64,000 bases of DNA from Schistosoma mansoni (GCF_000237925.1 NW_017385989.1:744001-808000), one strand, 5' to 3'; counted from the stretch's first letter, positions 11,508 to 23,760 are shown. Made by a program: numbers and translations. The notes: generated from the sequence alone by a model not told the origin.

Positions 11508-11738
11508 ATATAGGCCGCCCACTAGCATTCTCCATCCAACCCTGTCCTAGGCAATCTTTTCAAGTTCTTTCCAGTTGTTATTCATCCTTTTCATATCTAC
11601 TTCTATTTCCTGGCGTAATGTATTCTTTGGCCTTCCATTTTTCCGCTTTCCTTCCAAAGTCAAGGAGAGAGTTGGATGAAGAATGCTAGTGGGTGGCTTA
11701 TTCTCTTTTATGAGGGATAACAGGTGTAAGTAAAAAAA
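11508..11738. mobile_element. Two RTE 3' fragments, head to head
   Basis: About 11510-11655 is a minus-strand RTE 3' fragment; about 11665-11735 is a plus-strand fragment of the same terminal region ending ggataacaggtgtaagta. Both 3' ends point outward and cover overlapping parts of the element, so two insertions or a rearrangement are more likely than a single 5' inversion. Confidence 0.7.
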
Positions 11739-12069
11739 AAAGTATTGTTTGGTTGGAAGTCAGTATTTGCACTGTATTCTTATAGAAAATATGCAAGCCA
11801 TAATGAGGTACTCAGGAAAAACAACAACATTATTGTAAGTGAAGTTGGTGTTGGGGGGGGGTAGAGAAAGAAATATTATTACAAAGTTGTTTCATGTTTA
11901 CGTTTTTCGATAATAGGAAGATAACTAAGTGTTAACTACTTACATAGCTGGGTTTTTTAAAAATGATCAAGTCTATGAGGCATCAAGGTTTTCAGTTATC
12001 TTCATGAAACGGTTATAAATATAAAGTACTGAGGAATTACAAAATAGATGTTGCTTAGGACAACACTAT

Positions 12070-12300
12070 AGTTGTTTACAACTGATTGATCACTAGGTGG
12101 TGACCATTGTCATATGTGTCAGGTTCTTCTTAGTGTAGATCGAATCCTATAGATCAAATTGTAATGTGACCACCAGTCTAGGTGACTCGACATTGCATGC
12201 AGTATGTTGAGATAAGATGGTGGCTGAAGTTAGTCCAGGTAGGTCCAGAGTTCCCTGTCGAATACCTACAACCACTATCTTATAGTTGTTCGATTCATAC
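12070..12300. repeat. SINE family C copy without hammerhead
   Basis: Shares gattgatcact...ggtggt and ttcttcttagtg with 52990-53185, and its right part (gtccagagttccctgtcgaa) is the family's 3' end. The middle is a fold-back and the ribozyme is lost. Confidence 0.6.
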
Positions 12301-12493
12301 ATGAATAAAATACAATTATTTAGTGAACAACTGAAGATCATGTTTCGTATTTATTACTATTTCATATACTCGTCTACTGCATTCATTTGAAGTCCCTTCA
12401 TCGGATTATATTTATTCTGTTAACTTAACTTAATTGTTATAATATCAGTTATTGATTAATAACGTTACAACATTTATGATCGATCAAGAACTT

Positions 12494-12786
12494 TGAATTC
12501 ACTTGGTGTTGTTTACTTGTATCTTGTTTAGGACTGCATACGTGCATCCTGTAAGGATTGCCTCGATATTGCCTCAAGTCACAAATTTCATAAGCAAAGA
12601 CGGATGATGGCTAGCAATGGGATCCAGGATGCTTGCTTCTTTCTATTCGGGACTCGTCAGATGGATGTGCCTGCATCTTATAGTTGATGATCACTCTGGG
12701 ATGCAGGCACATCCGCCTGACAAGACCCGAATAGGACGAAACATTCATCCTCGATTCCACTGCTAGCCACTATCCATCTTTGCTTA
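12494..12786. repeat. SINE family A fold-back copy with 10-bp target duplication
   Basis: A minus-strand unit joins a plus-strand unit near 12697, giving two degenerate hammerheads facing each other. The repeat tcaagaactt flanks it at 12484-12493 and 12788-12797. Confidence 0.8.
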
Positions 12787-13003
12787 GTCAAGAACTTGAT
12801 TTATCCCACTACTAGAATTAAAAATGTAATCAACTATTCTCAATGTTTCGTTTGAAGAACCTTCAATTGAATTGTTATTTCTTTGAAAAGAACACTTTAA
12901 TTAAGCACAAGTTCTCAGTTTTCTTTCCAACAATCATTACAAAATCGGTATAATCTGTAACTTGGGACTGACACTTTTTTTAACAAAGAAAACTATTACT
13001 TAC

Positions 13004-13216
13004 TTGTCGATCGGTAAACTTTGACATTCTTTTAGATGTAAGCTTTTGAAATCTTCTTCGATAGATTACCACTGGTGGTGGAGCAACAACTTTGAGATTA
13101 CATTGGGAATCACTTGATAAGTTTGTTGAGATTTCAGAAGAATTTTCAAGAGATTTTGGATCCAAAGAGTACTTTCTGCATTCTAAAACAATGTTTACTT
13201 CCGGTGGATTGATATT
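13004..13216 (-). CDS. Host gene exon G, basic region
   Basis: A 213-nt exon (71 codons) ending at donor GTAAGT, phase 0 at both ends. It begins NINPPEVNIVLECRKYSLD and ends in a strongly basic segment containing VVIYRRRFQKLTSKR and SKFTDRQ. The acceptor chosen (TTGAAG) is the only nearby one that keeps phase 0 with exon F; its pyrimidine tract is weak, with the T-rich stretch about 25 bases upstream, so this boundary is less sure than the others. Two alternative AGs further in would shift the frame. Confidence 0.6.
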
Positions 13217-14154
13217 CTTCAACGTATGTATAGATATTCATAAGGAAAAAATATATATACAATAGTAAAGAGCTCTGATTGTTAGGCAGTATACAGTAGA
13301 AACTTTTAAGCTGTGATTAAATGAGAATTTCAGACAAATACATAGTTTATTACCTTGGATTAGATTGTGATTCATTCCATTTCAATTCTTAACATGTCCA
13401 GTTTAATCTAGTTATCATGGACCAATTTATGCTTTAAAACAAGTGTTTATTGATGTTTTATAGAATTGAGGTCATGTTTGTCATGTTTGTTTAATACTTA
13501 GTATTGATGAAATTCAATCTAACAGGTTGGACTCATTGAACAACATTTAGGATATAACACAATATCTCACAGTTGTAGATACAAACCTGTACTTGATAAA
13601 CGAGTTACGTCAAACCATATAATCACATTGTATGATCCATTAAACTAATACAGGAAAATGAACTTTACATAAAGTAAAAAGGACCAGTCAGACTTTTAAT
13701 GAATAATCACTACTAACTAATCACCGAGCAACGGAGTCATAATACAATAGTTCATATTCTCAGATCCAATCAATTTCAGACATTGCAATCCGATACATGT
13801 ATTATTAGTGAACTATTATCTCATTCCTTATTCAGTTAACTCTATAGGTTATAGCCTTCTAGTAAAGGTCCTGAACCATTTACTGGCAGAAGTTAGAAGG
13901 TATGCTGTATTAAACATTCTTTCAACATTATTAACTCTAAAGTATTGTGTTTGAGAGTAGTGTTTAACGTTTTAAGTTTGATCCTATTCCTAATCATAGG
14001 TAAGTATTTATGTTCTGTCTTAGCTTATATCAAGATATATATGTCTAATCCTTATTAAATCTTAATAATAAACCTACAGGGGACTGTTCCTCATGAAACT
14101 CATTTTTAAGTTAACATGATTCACATAACTCACTGATTAAATGAATTACCAGAA

Positions 14155-14490
14155 AGAGATTTAATGGAGATTGCAGTAATTTTATATTTGAATTTATGAG
14201 TCAATTAAAGCTAGACCACTATGGAAAACTTAGAAGCAATGGATGGCCGTTTCATCCTAGTCTGGGACTATCTAGCAGTGTGCATCCACTATTCCATGCC
14301 AGGGGTTCTAACCTAGGACATACAGTCTCAAGCGCGAAAGCTTAGCTTGTAGATCACTGATCCAGCATCATGGATCGTAGATACACAATACTGAGGATTC
14401 CTATACTAGGACAAAACGACCCATCCAATGCTTCCATAATTTCCATGGTGGTCTAGCTTTAATTATCTATGAAATGTTACCAAGTTGCTT
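14155..14490. repeat. SINE family B fold-back copy
   Basis: Minus arm and tRNA-like part (14155-14370) joined to a plus-strand hammerhead-like part and arm (14380-14475). Both ribozymes decayed. Confidence 0.75.
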
Positions 14491-14737
14491 CAATTATAAA
14501 AAGACGGTAAAGTTTCTTTATTGTTCCTTTTGAAGATGAATTCTCCCCTCCTTAAATATGTAGGTGGAAAGTTTAAATATTAAAACAAAACAAACAAACC
14601 AAAATGGATTGACCTAAAGAGGAAAAGAGTGGATTAGATACAATATCATTTATCTATTATGAAATATACATAACCATATACATTAGCCAAATTCTCCTTA
14701 ATCTACAAAATAAATTTGATAACAAACATTTTGATTC

Positions 14738-14994
14738 ACTTAATATTGTTTGTTTGAATCTTCCCATCGATGTGTTAGGACTGCAACTGGTCAGTCTCTA
14801 ATTGGCATATGTGTATACTGTGTGCGTATTGCCTCGATTTAGCTTTAATTCACAAGCATTATAAGCAAAGATGGATAATGGCTAGCAGTGGGATCCAGGA
14901 CGCGCGTTTCGTCCTATTTGGGACTCGTCAGCCGGATATACCTGCATCTCAGAGTTGATGGATTTCACTGCTAGCCACCATTCATCTTTGCTTA
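14738..14994 (-). repeat. SINE family A copy with 15-bp target duplication
   Basis: Mostly minus strand with an intact hammerhead, ending in a short plus-strand piece (ctgctagcc ... ctttgctta). The perfect duplication caaacattttgattc flanks it at 14723-14737 and 14995-15009. Confidence 0.9.
14893..14937 (-). ncRNA. Hammerhead ribozyme, family A, intact core
   Basis: Stem I ATCCGG/CTGGAT (one G-U), CTGACGA, stem II GTCC/GGAC with loop CAAATA, GAAA, stem III ACGCGCGT, cleavage after GTC. Lies in the host intron between exons F and G in the sense direction. Confidence 0.85.
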
Positions 14995-15282
14995 CAAACA
15001 TTTTGATTCTTTTGTTTATTTGTTAATTTGTTTGTTTGTTTGCATTCAAATAGGTGTTTGTTTCCTTAGAAACAAATAAATAACACTGAACAATATAAAC
15101 AATATAAATTAGTCAGGATAATAACCTCGAATAAAAGTTGTCAGATTGTTTACATTCGATTCATTGTTTTTTTATTTTTTTAATACCTTATTTCATAGAT
15201 TGAACTGGTATTAGTGTTTGTGTAGTTTTGGATTTTGGAATCATATTTCAATATCTTCATGATTTTCAATTTTCATAGTGTG

Positions 15283-15412
15283 ATGTTTGTGCTACTGATG
15301 TTGATAGATATAAGTAGTATGTATTCATCAATTGAAAGTGAAATGTCAGGAGGTTAAGCAGATCGAAGAAAAGAGAAGGAGAACAGAGAACTTTGAGTAT
15401 TTCAGAAATATA
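15283..15412 (+). repeat. Dispersed repeat X, 5' part
   Basis: Same subfamily as 893-1170 (gtgctactgatgttgata, tataagtagtatgtat), broken off after the AG-rich segment. Confidence 0.55.
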
Positions 15413-15469
15413 AAATCTTATTCTACCACTATATACTTAGAACCAGATACTTATGTAATGTTGGAAATT

Positions 15470-16075
15470 TATTTTATAGAACAGATTGCTGGCCCAACTG
15501 CAATACCTCAGGGTTTAGGTTACTATCCTTGAAGGGGTAATATTTACGCACTTGTCACCAAATGCCCTGGCTTGGCCGAGAGTGGGCAGAGTCCGCTCTC
15601 CCTCTCCAAATGCTCCCACATGACCACACGTATACAGCCATTGACAAGGAAGTTCTACTCAATGCCTTCTCGTAGCACTACTATTGTTCACGAAATTGAG
15701 AAGACGAAAGCTAATGTCCAGTGCTTTAACCGGGTTGGCGGATATGGAGGATTCATTTAGGGGAGTTGGAAAACCCTGATTCTAAACTAATAGTGCACAT
15801 GAGCTCTAGGATCCTGAAGGAACAAATGGTGTATGAACCTATTGTTGGTCACTGACTACCATGAGAATGTGTCTCCTTACGATACTCCAATGTTTTGTGG
15901 ATCGGACGTTTAGGTCGAAAGCTCCGAAGTGGCTCCTTAAGAAAACTTTTTGCTTAGACCTGAGCACCAGGTCAGTATCACAGCCCATACACAGATCAAG
16001 TGAGTTGTGTGGCGCATATGTATTCGGCACCCCTTTTTGTACCAATATTTATGTATTCAAATAAATAAGTTGACG
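15470..16075 (+). repeat. Repeat F
   Basis: About 600 bases matching 35685-36115 in its 3' two thirds (gttggaaaaccctgattc, tttgtggatcggacgtttag, tgtggcgcatatgtattc) and ending ttgtaccaatatttatgt with an AAATAAAT-like tail. Not assigned to a class; no intact ORF. It lies in the host intron between exons F and G. Confidence 0.55.
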
Positions 16076-16185
16076 CACTGTTAATGAATCTCAAACAATA
16101 AAAAAACTGTAAAATCCTGACTTCCAAGAGTTTTCAAGCTAGCATCAATATGCTATGAAATAAAACTATTTCCATATTGTAGTAA

Positions 16186-16238
16186 CTTGCTTACTCACTT
16201 ACTCCTGTTACCCCTCGTGGAGGAGCATAAACCGTCAC
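16186..16238 (-). mobile_element. RTE LINE 3' tip
   Basis: About 50 bases matching the last part of RTE (complement of cccctcgtggaggagcat) with a degenerate TTAC tail. Too short for coding content. Confidence 0.65.
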
Positions 16239-16367
16239 AATGTAATAACACTCATAATCTACTCAACTAAATTACTGAAATGATGCGAATATTGTTTAAA
16301 AAGACAAAACAAAAACAGTAACATTTCAGTCATTATAATCTCTAGGGAAACAAAATGATTCACTTAC

Positions 16368-17091
16368 TTGTATAGTATTATCATATTCAATACTTTTCTG
16401 TTTGTATCCAGATACAATTGTAGTATCACTTTCATTTGAATTTTCATTATTTAATCTTTTCATATCAGTATTCATTGAAATCAATTGTCCATTGGAATGA
16501 TTACAAACTTGATCATTCATATTATGTGTACTTGATAAGTTTGATATTAGTGTTAACCTATTACTACTACTATTATTATTATTAGTAGTAGTATTGGTAG
16601 TAGTAGTAGTATCAGTAGTAATAGTAGTACTATTGGTAATAGTAGTATTAGTGGTAGCAGTAGTAGTAGAAGTAGTATTAGTGGTATTAGTAGTACTACT
16701 ATTAGTAGTATTAGTAGTAGTAGTAGTATTAGTAGTATTATTAGTAGTATTGTTCTCATGAATGAAATTATTAACTTTTATATTAGATTTAGTTAAATAA
16801 TTTTTAATACATAATGAATCCAATGAACTATGTAAATCTTCATCTCCACTATCAATAGCTGAATCATCCGTGGAAGTGATAGTAAATTTACCAGTTAATA
16901 ATTCTGTATCACTAAATACACCAAAACGTAAATCTTTACGTGCATTACGTAATTTGCGAAATGTATCATAATAATTCATATGAGTTTCTAAGTCATAACT
17001 TCTAGAGATATATAAATTCATTGATGTTATTGTATTGGATGAATGATACATTGTTGAACGTAAAGGATAATGATAACGTAATTTTTGATCT
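16368..17091 (-). CDS. Host gene exon F, acidic motif and Thr/Asn runs
   Basis: A 724-nt exon; acceptor CTTTTTTAACAG; donor GTAAGT. Its first base completes the Arg codon from exon E. After DQKLRYHYPL there is a better ordered region (FRKLRNARKDLRFGVFSD), then an acidic Ser-rich patch (TDDSAIDSGDEDLHSSLDSL) that could be a phosphorylation site cluster. A long Thr/Asn run of ACT and AAT codons follows (plus-strand 16555-16755). The ordered region looks the most likely to be conserved in other flatworms. The Thr/Asn run is a trinucleotide tract likely to vary in length between isolates. Confidence 0.75.
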
Positions 17092-17139
17092 CTGTTAAAA
17101 AAGAGAAAAAAACAGAAACAGAATATTTCTCAAATGATT

Positions 17140-18192
17140 GTAATTTGAATCCCACGAGCGGGATCGTGGGTGCGCACTACTTATTTACTTACTTACTTAC
17201 TTACGCCTGTTACCCCCAAAAGGGAGGAGCAGATGTCGACCACCAGCATTCTTCATTAAACTCTGTCCTAGACAATCCTTTCCAGTTCTTTCTAGTTGTT
17301 ATTTACTCTTTTCATATTCGCTTCTATTCACCGACGCTGTGTTTTTTTTTGACCTTCCTCCTTTTCATTTTACTTCAGGATTCCAAGTTAGCGCTTCCTT
17401 CATGATGCAGTTCGGTGATTTCTTCAATGTGTGTCCCATTCACCACGTCCAACGTCTTTTCGCAATTTCCTCTTCAGATGGAAGCTGGTTTGTTCTCTCC
17501 CATAGTAGGTTATTCTTGATGGTATCCTGTCAGTGAATTTTGAGTATTTTGCGTAGACAATTGTTGATAAATACTTGTAACTTCTTGATGAGTGTTTTAG
17601 TAGTTCTCCAAGTTTCAGCGCCGTACAGTTGAACTGTCTTGACGTTCGTATTGAAAATTATTTCTTTGATGTTGATTTGTAGACAGTTGTTTTGAGTTCC
17701 ATATTTTGTTCAACTGTAGGAATGAGGTCCTTGCTTGGCCAACCTTTGCCTTTACGTATGCATCAGATTCTTATTGTTCATCAATGATGCTTCCCAGGTA
17801 GTTGAATGTTTCCACATCTTCCAGAGCTTCTCCATCAAGTGTGATTGGGTTGATGTTTTCCGTGTTGTATTTGAGAATCTTGCTTTTTCCTTTGTGTGTG
17901 ATGAAACCTATTGATGCAGAGGCTGCTGCTACGTTAGTTGTCTTCGTCTGTATTTGTTGGTGTGTATGGAATAGGAGGATTAGTTTATCTGCGAAGTTCA
18001 AATCCTCTAATTGATTCTGAAATGTCCGTTGAATTCCATGCTTCCCCTGAGACGTAGAGGTTTTCATATTCCAGTCAATCACCAGAAGAAAGAAGAAAAA
18101 GGAGTCCCACAATAGGATGAAACGGACGTCCAGTTTATCCAGGTTTTCCATGGTGGTCTAGTTTCAATTGACTTATGATCTCGACTATTAAA
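17140..18192 (+). repeat. SINE family B remains flanking an RTE insertion
   Basis: Only 17140-17178 (tRNA-like end, ggatcgtgggtgcgcac) and 18098-18192 (hammerhead 3' half and arm) belong to the SINE; the RTE at 17179-18096 separates them. The CTGA part of the ribozyme is lost at the junction. Confidence 0.7.
17179..18096 (-). mobile_element. RTE LINE fragment reaching into RT domain
   Basis: From a TTAC tail at about 17179-17204 the minus strand runs back through the C-terminal region into reverse transcriptase. The end of RT is readable (FLLVIDWNMKTSTS, then NFADKLILLFHTHQQ). The catalytic FADD box reads FADK, so the copy is dead. It is inserted into a B-family SINE, whose remains flank it at 17140-17178 and 18098-18192. 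Confidence 0.85.
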
Positions 18193-18687
18193 TTTATTAA
18201 ATATTTATTTGTTTTAACAGAATTATAGACTAAGAAGCCAATGTTTTTTTAAAAAATGTCTGGCTTATCAGACATGGGGGACAGAATGGTAAAGTTTTAT
18301 TTACTAGATAATAATACCCCTTTTCTTTATCTTATATGGTAGGTAATGTATAACATATTAATGCCGAATTGTACGTTGTTTATATTTAATGAATACATAT
18401 CCAGTTCAATCAATCAACCCTGTATTAAACTATGAATAAAATCCTATCAACTAACAAGAAATATGGAAAAAATTAACTATAGGATTAGAGATTATTACAT
18501 AACTACTATTACATAACCGTATCTAACAGAATTAACCAATCAGTTACAAGTTTATATGAACTTATTGTTTACCCCATTTGAATCTGATTAATCTCTATGG
18601 ACTAGAGTTAATCATTTTAGGTATTATTTACATGAACGACTATAATTTTATGATTATTGTATGAATTTTAGGAAACTCAAGATTAGT

Positions 18688-19033
18688 TAAATTCACTTGG
18701 TATTGTTTGTTTTGAATATTCCCATTGATGTTTAAGGCAGCGATTGATCAGTCTCTTATTGACCATATGTCCATACTGTACGTATTGCCTTGATATAGCC
18801 TTAATTCATAAGCATTATAAATAAAGATGGATAGTGGCTAGCAGTGGAACCCAGTTTGACGCGCGTTTCGTCCTATTTGGGATAACGCGATGGGGTTTAA
18901 AGTGAAAGGCACTGGGTTCGAGTCCCAGAGTGAACATCAATTCTAAGATGCAGGTACATCCAGCTGACGAGTCCCAAATAGGATGAAGTGAGCGTCCTGG
19001 ATTACACTGCTAACCACTATCCATCTTTGCTTA
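18688..19033. repeat. SINE family A fold-back copy
   Basis: The minus-strand 3' part (18688-18883) joins a plus-strand tRNA-like body (aacgcgatgg, gggttcgagtccc) and a hammerhead with a changed GAAA core, ending ctttgctta. Confidence 0.8.
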
Positions 19034-19484
19034 TTAAGTTTGTTAAGTTCTAATTAGTGTTCCTCAATAAACATTAAGTAAATTTTGATTGTTCCTTCAT
19101 ATATACTATTTTCCGCAATTTGTTTATTGACGTTACGATGGAGACGATTTGATTTCCTTTTAATTATGGATTATAAGCAAACATTATCATACACTTAATA
19201 GGCTTCTTAAAGTATGCTTCGATGAAGTAGAACACTTAAAATAGTATAGATGAATTGGTGTTTTGTAGATTATTTTATAATGTGTTAGTCACAGATTCAT
19301 TTTATTCGAGTTTCTGTTAAAAGCCAGATAGTACTAAACAGCTGTTTTGTTCTAGTAAAAGAGTCCTGATCAGCACCTGGGGATTGATCACAGGAACTTC
19401 GTGTATCACAGATGGATCATAATCATGAGAGCTATTATATTAATATCTAATAGTAAATAAGACGTTACAACTGTAACAAATTCG

Positions 19485-19665
19485 CGATACATCCAACCCC
19501 ATTAGTAATATATGTCGCTATGAGATGGTGGAGAAGATTTATAGCTCAGGTGGGTGATTTTGATAGAGTTTTGTTCTCTGAGCTGGATGGTTTGGTCGTG
19601 GAGATTTCATCGTCCTTCTGATAGACATCATCAGCACAAACTTCGAGTAGACTTCTACCTATCCT
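19485..19665 (+). repeat. Repeat J
   Basis: tatgagatggtggagaagat, gttttgttctctgagctgga and gacatcatcagcacaaactt are shared with 22795-22995 and, reversed, with 35284-35320. Confidence 0.55.
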
Positions 19666-19984
19666 ACATTAAAGTATGTTTTTTTACAATATGCTTAGTG
19701 AAAGGAAAATATTTCTCTTTGCTTTTAAATCTCTAAATTGTTCAAAGCATACTAAAACATAAATATATGTTTGATAATTTATTGATCAGTCAGAGATAAG
19801 AGTAAATGGTCGATGAACTTCGTTCTAAATTGTGGATAGAAATGTGTTTCATTTCATGTAGAACTCGTCCCTTGTTTTCATTTTTATATAAAAATTCAAA
19901 CTTAGTACCTAACACTTCAAATAATAGTACATTATCAACTAAGCTACCAACTTGTTCAATGGATATGATTTTTTATGTTATTAC

Positions 19985-20295
19985 TGTGGTGTTGGCTACT
20001 TATAACCACACAAGTAGTATATAACGGTGGTCGGATAATGAATGTATTTCAATAGAAGATCGATATGGAGAGAACGGAAACGAAACGCAATTGGTATGAA
20101 AATGCATGTTCAATATTATTCGAAGACTCTGGACTGATATTTGAAGAAGGAATGGTCAAGATTGAGACAATCGATTAATAGTTTGCAAATTAGATGTTTA
20201 CTGTATGGTTGTCAGATTTTAGTGAGATAGTATGTAATTTTGTACACGAATACATTCGATTGTCCCCACTCGTCTTCTTATTCACTACATTACGA
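19985..20295 (+). repeat. Dispersed repeat X
   Basis: From gtggtgttggctacttataa to ttgtccccactcg...ttcactac. Keeps the outline of other copies. Confidence 0.65.
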
Positions 20296-21007
20296 CTACT
20301 ATTATGATTGATAAACCTCAAGGATTGGTTTTAACAGAGTTATGATACAGAAAATACTGAATAGCAACTCATTTTTTATTGAAATAAATGATTAGAATCA
20401 AATGGATCGCTATTTTACCAAAAGCAATGTATATTAGGTATTCATATGATAACTAAATAGTCTTATACTCTGTACGAGATGTGAACTTTCTTATGGTCAT
20501 AAGTAGGGATCATCAGTTTGATTTCAATTAATTTTCAATAGAAATCCAATTGATGTCAGTTCTCATCGAAACAATCACGAAAATGAACTAGAATTTGGAA
20601 AGTGCAACCATGACTTTCAAGGTACCCAGGTATCTCATCATCTGACTGTGGTAAGGTATTGATGCTGATATAGAGATATGGTTACAAGACGACTAGCCTC
20701 ACATGATTTTCTTTGGAAAAATCTAAAAAAAATTTTCAAGCACAACTTTCAATAAATCGAAATTCATATCTTAACTTGCTTAAGGAATGTTTGAGTTGGT
20801 ATTAGGCGACCAGATTCATAACTCACTATGGAGAAACTTCTCATAGTCAGGCTTATCTCACTGATAATGTGGTGTATTTTTAACGCCGATATAACTTTCT
20901 CAATCTTTATAAATTATATTAGTATATTTTAGATGTTAATACTTTAGTAAAATGCACTTTGATAATGCATACATTTAGTTCATTTGTCAAGATTTATTGA
21001 AAGATAT

Positions 21008-21865
21008 TCATATTATCACAAAGGGGGTTTGGTGGAGATTGTAGTAACTTAATAGTTAGATTCCTAAGTCAATTAAAGCTAGAGCATTTTATAAAATCTG
21101 GAAGCAATGGATGGCCATCCTGTCCCAGTATGGGACTACCCATTAGTGCGCATCCAAGACCCCACTAGCGGGATTCCAACCCACGATCCTCGGTCTCACT
21201 GAACACAATGGTAGGCGGTAGTTCAATTTCGTGAATTGGTTAAAGTTAGATATTAACACCATTGAATGCCGGCTCAATGGTCTACAAGTTAAACGTTTGC
21301 GCGTGAGACCGGAAATCACGGGTACAGATCTGGAGTATAGGATCGTGGATGCACAGTTCTGAGGAGTCCGACAACAGGATGAAACGACCATCCCTTGCTT
21401 CCATGTTTATCATGGTGGTCTAGCTTTAATTGACTCATAAATTCAACTATTACATATAAGAAGGTGTTTTTTGTGGAGATTTAGTATTTTCGTAGTTGGA
21501 AGCGTGGGTCAATTGAAGCTAGACCACCAAGGAAAACCTGGAAACACTGGACGGCCGTTTGATCCTATTATGGGACTACTCAGCAGTGCGCATCCACGAC
21601 ATCGCCTCTCGAGATTCAAACACAGGACCTGCCAGTCTCGCGCCAGAGCATCATTGAGTCGGCATCCGATGGTGTTTATGTCTAACTCCAGCCAATCCAT
21701 GAAGTTGAGCAACCATTCACCAATTGTCTTCAGTGCATTCCTATCTCACAACAGACTTGGTTGCGCACTTCTGAGGAGTCCGACAACAGGACGAAACGGC
21801 CGTCCTGTGTTTTCACGTTTCCTATGGTGGTCTATCTTTAATTGACTCATTAATTCAACTATTAC
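21008..21865. repeat. Two adjacent SINE family B fold-backs
   Basis: 21008-21455 is a minus unit meeting a plus unit; 21462-21865 repeats the same arrangement. The plus-strand hammerhead of the second (21764-21810) keeps its core but has a weak stem I. Confidence 0.8.
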
Positions 21866-22518
21866 ATATTAATATAATTAATATCCGAAATACAAATAAT
21901 TATCTTAGTATAATTAGAATTAAGTCCCTAATTTTATAAATGGGATACATATTACACATAAACAAATATCATTTACATTACCATTATTATAAATCACAAA
22001 AAATACCCAATTGTTTATCATTAATTTCATGTAAATTACAAATTTGTCATTTTGAGGGAAGGAAGGAAGGAAGGAAAGAGAAACAAACAAACAAACTTAT
22101 TTCTCCCCTCGCCCCTTTTTATTTCGTTAACATATTTCTCTATCTCTAAGTAAGTAGGGTGTGTGTGGTGGGGGTACGGGAGCTTTTCAAAATGTTATTA
22201 CATAATTTACGATTGACATTATAGGAAAAAGTCTTTTAATATATCCGCCATTAACGGAAATATTCTTTCTTCTTTTTGGGTAATAAAGGTTACTATTATT
22301 AGTAGTATGTTATTAGATTAATATTAAACGTTAGAAATGACGCCTGTATTCTATTAAAAACATACATAATATGAACCTTTAATGGGGGGTTAAGTTTGTT
22401 TATCTATTTATTAATTGATTAGTAATATTTTTTTCTGGTGACATATTTCTTTTCTCCATTTTTTTCTTTTTTTTCTTTTTTTCTCTTTATTCTTAGTTTA
22501 TGACTTAATTACTTTAAT

Positions 22519-22752
22519 TATCAGAAGGGGTTTTGTGGAGATTTAGTATTTTCATAGTTGAAAGCATGAGTCAATTGAAGCTAGATCACCATGGAAAACC
22601 TGGAAGCACTGGACGGCCGTTTCTTCTTATTATAGGACTCCTCAGCAGTGCGCATCCACGATCCCGCACTCGCGGGCGAGATTCGAACCCAGGACCCAGC
22701 AGCCTCGAGCCAGAGCCCTTAACCTATAGACCACTGAGCCGGCATCCAACGG
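22519..22752 (-). repeat. SINE family B copy with 14-bp target duplication
   Basis: 234 bases, minus strand, from tatcagaaggggttttgtgg to the A-box end (complement of ccggctca). The perfect duplication ttaattactttaat flanks it at 22505-22518 and 22753-22766. Confidence 0.92.
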
Positions 22753-22784
22753 TTAATTACTTTAATAAAGTTTATTATCATATG

Positions 22785-23010
22785 ACATTTATTATAGGGT
22801 TTTATTATAACTATTATATTGATGGAGTTTTGTTCTCTAAGCTGGATGGTTTCGTCATAGAACTTTTATCCTCTTTCTGGACGACATCATCACACCCGAA
22901 GTTTGTGCTGATAATGTTCAGAAGGAAGATGAAAGCTCCACGATCAAACCATCCAGTTCACAGAACAAAACTCCATCAATATAATAGTTATAATAAAACC
23001 CTATAATAAA
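22785..23010. repeat. Repeat J fold-back with near-perfect arms
   Basis: The left arm (tattatagggttttattata ... gttttgttct) and the right arm are reverse complements over about 45 bases without a mismatch and continue with fewer matches into the centre (gctggatggtttcgtcat against gaactggatggtttgatcg). Confidence 0.8.
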
Positions 23011-23023
23011 CGACATATGTCAT

Positions 23024-23100
23024 AAGTTGGATAGAGAATGCTGGTAGTCGGCCTATGCTCCACCATGAATGGTAACAGGTGTAAGTAAGTAAGTAAGTAA
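23024..23100 (+). mobile_element. RTE LINE 3' tip with (GTAA)n tail
   Basis: Ends with gttggatagagaatgctgg, then the usual terminus and a GTAA array. It abuts the fold-back repeat at 22785-23010. Confidence 0.75.
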
Positions 23101-23384
23101 CTACTTTTTAATGTAAAAATTGATATTCCTGTCCTAAGAGTTGATTTACTTTGCCATTCAAACGTTCAGAAATAGCAAAAAACATGTTTATATAAGTGGA
23201 ATGTAAACAAATCTTCGTAAATCTTACTAAGTAAACCACACAAAAAATTGATTGTTTTACAGTTTCAATGGTTTAATTTAAATAAATTTAGTTGGCAATA
23301 GAGACAATTATTGTAAGTTTAACTAATTTTTAGTATGATTACACAAATAAACAAAATGAAATTAATAATTTTTAGTATTCTCTT

Positions 23385-23760
23385 TAACCCCATACTGATA
23401 TTTACTATATGGTCACTAGTGACTAGGTTCGTGAGAGAATCATCGGAGTTCTAGTGAGATCCAATGATCAGTGGAACTAACCCATGTAAAGTAGAGATAG
23501 GCATGTACCTCAGTACAATGGAAGGTGGTTGAGCAATTTCGTAATTTGGTTGATGATAAACATTAACACTGTTAGTTGCTGGCTCATTGATCCAGAGATT
23601 AAGGGTTCATGCGGGAGATCGAAGATCCTGAGTTGGAATTCTGTGAGCGGGCTTGTTAATGAGCACTGTTCAGGAGTCCCACAATAGGATAAAACGGCCA
23701 TGAAATGCTTCTAGGTTTTCAACGGTGATCTAACATCAATCGATTTATGATCTCAATCAA
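23385..23760 (+). repeat. SINE family B unit, diverged
   Basis: Plus-strand unit from ccatactgatatttactata through the A box (gatccagagattaag) and a decayed hammerhead to the arm atcgatttatgatctcaatc. A close subfamily mate lies at 31470-31860. Confidence 0.75.

Noticed and set aside
11508-11738. Single RTE insertion with 5' inversion by twin priming
   Set aside because: Both halves contain the same terminal part of the element with outward 3' ends, which twin priming does not give.
15470-16075. LTR element for repeat F
   Set aside because: No paired terminal repeats, primer site or gag/pol sequence is visible; left unclassified.
21143-21845. Several ORFs across 21.1-21.8 kb on both strands
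   Set aside because: They all read through SINE family B copies; similar peptides arise from every copy and have no coding logic.
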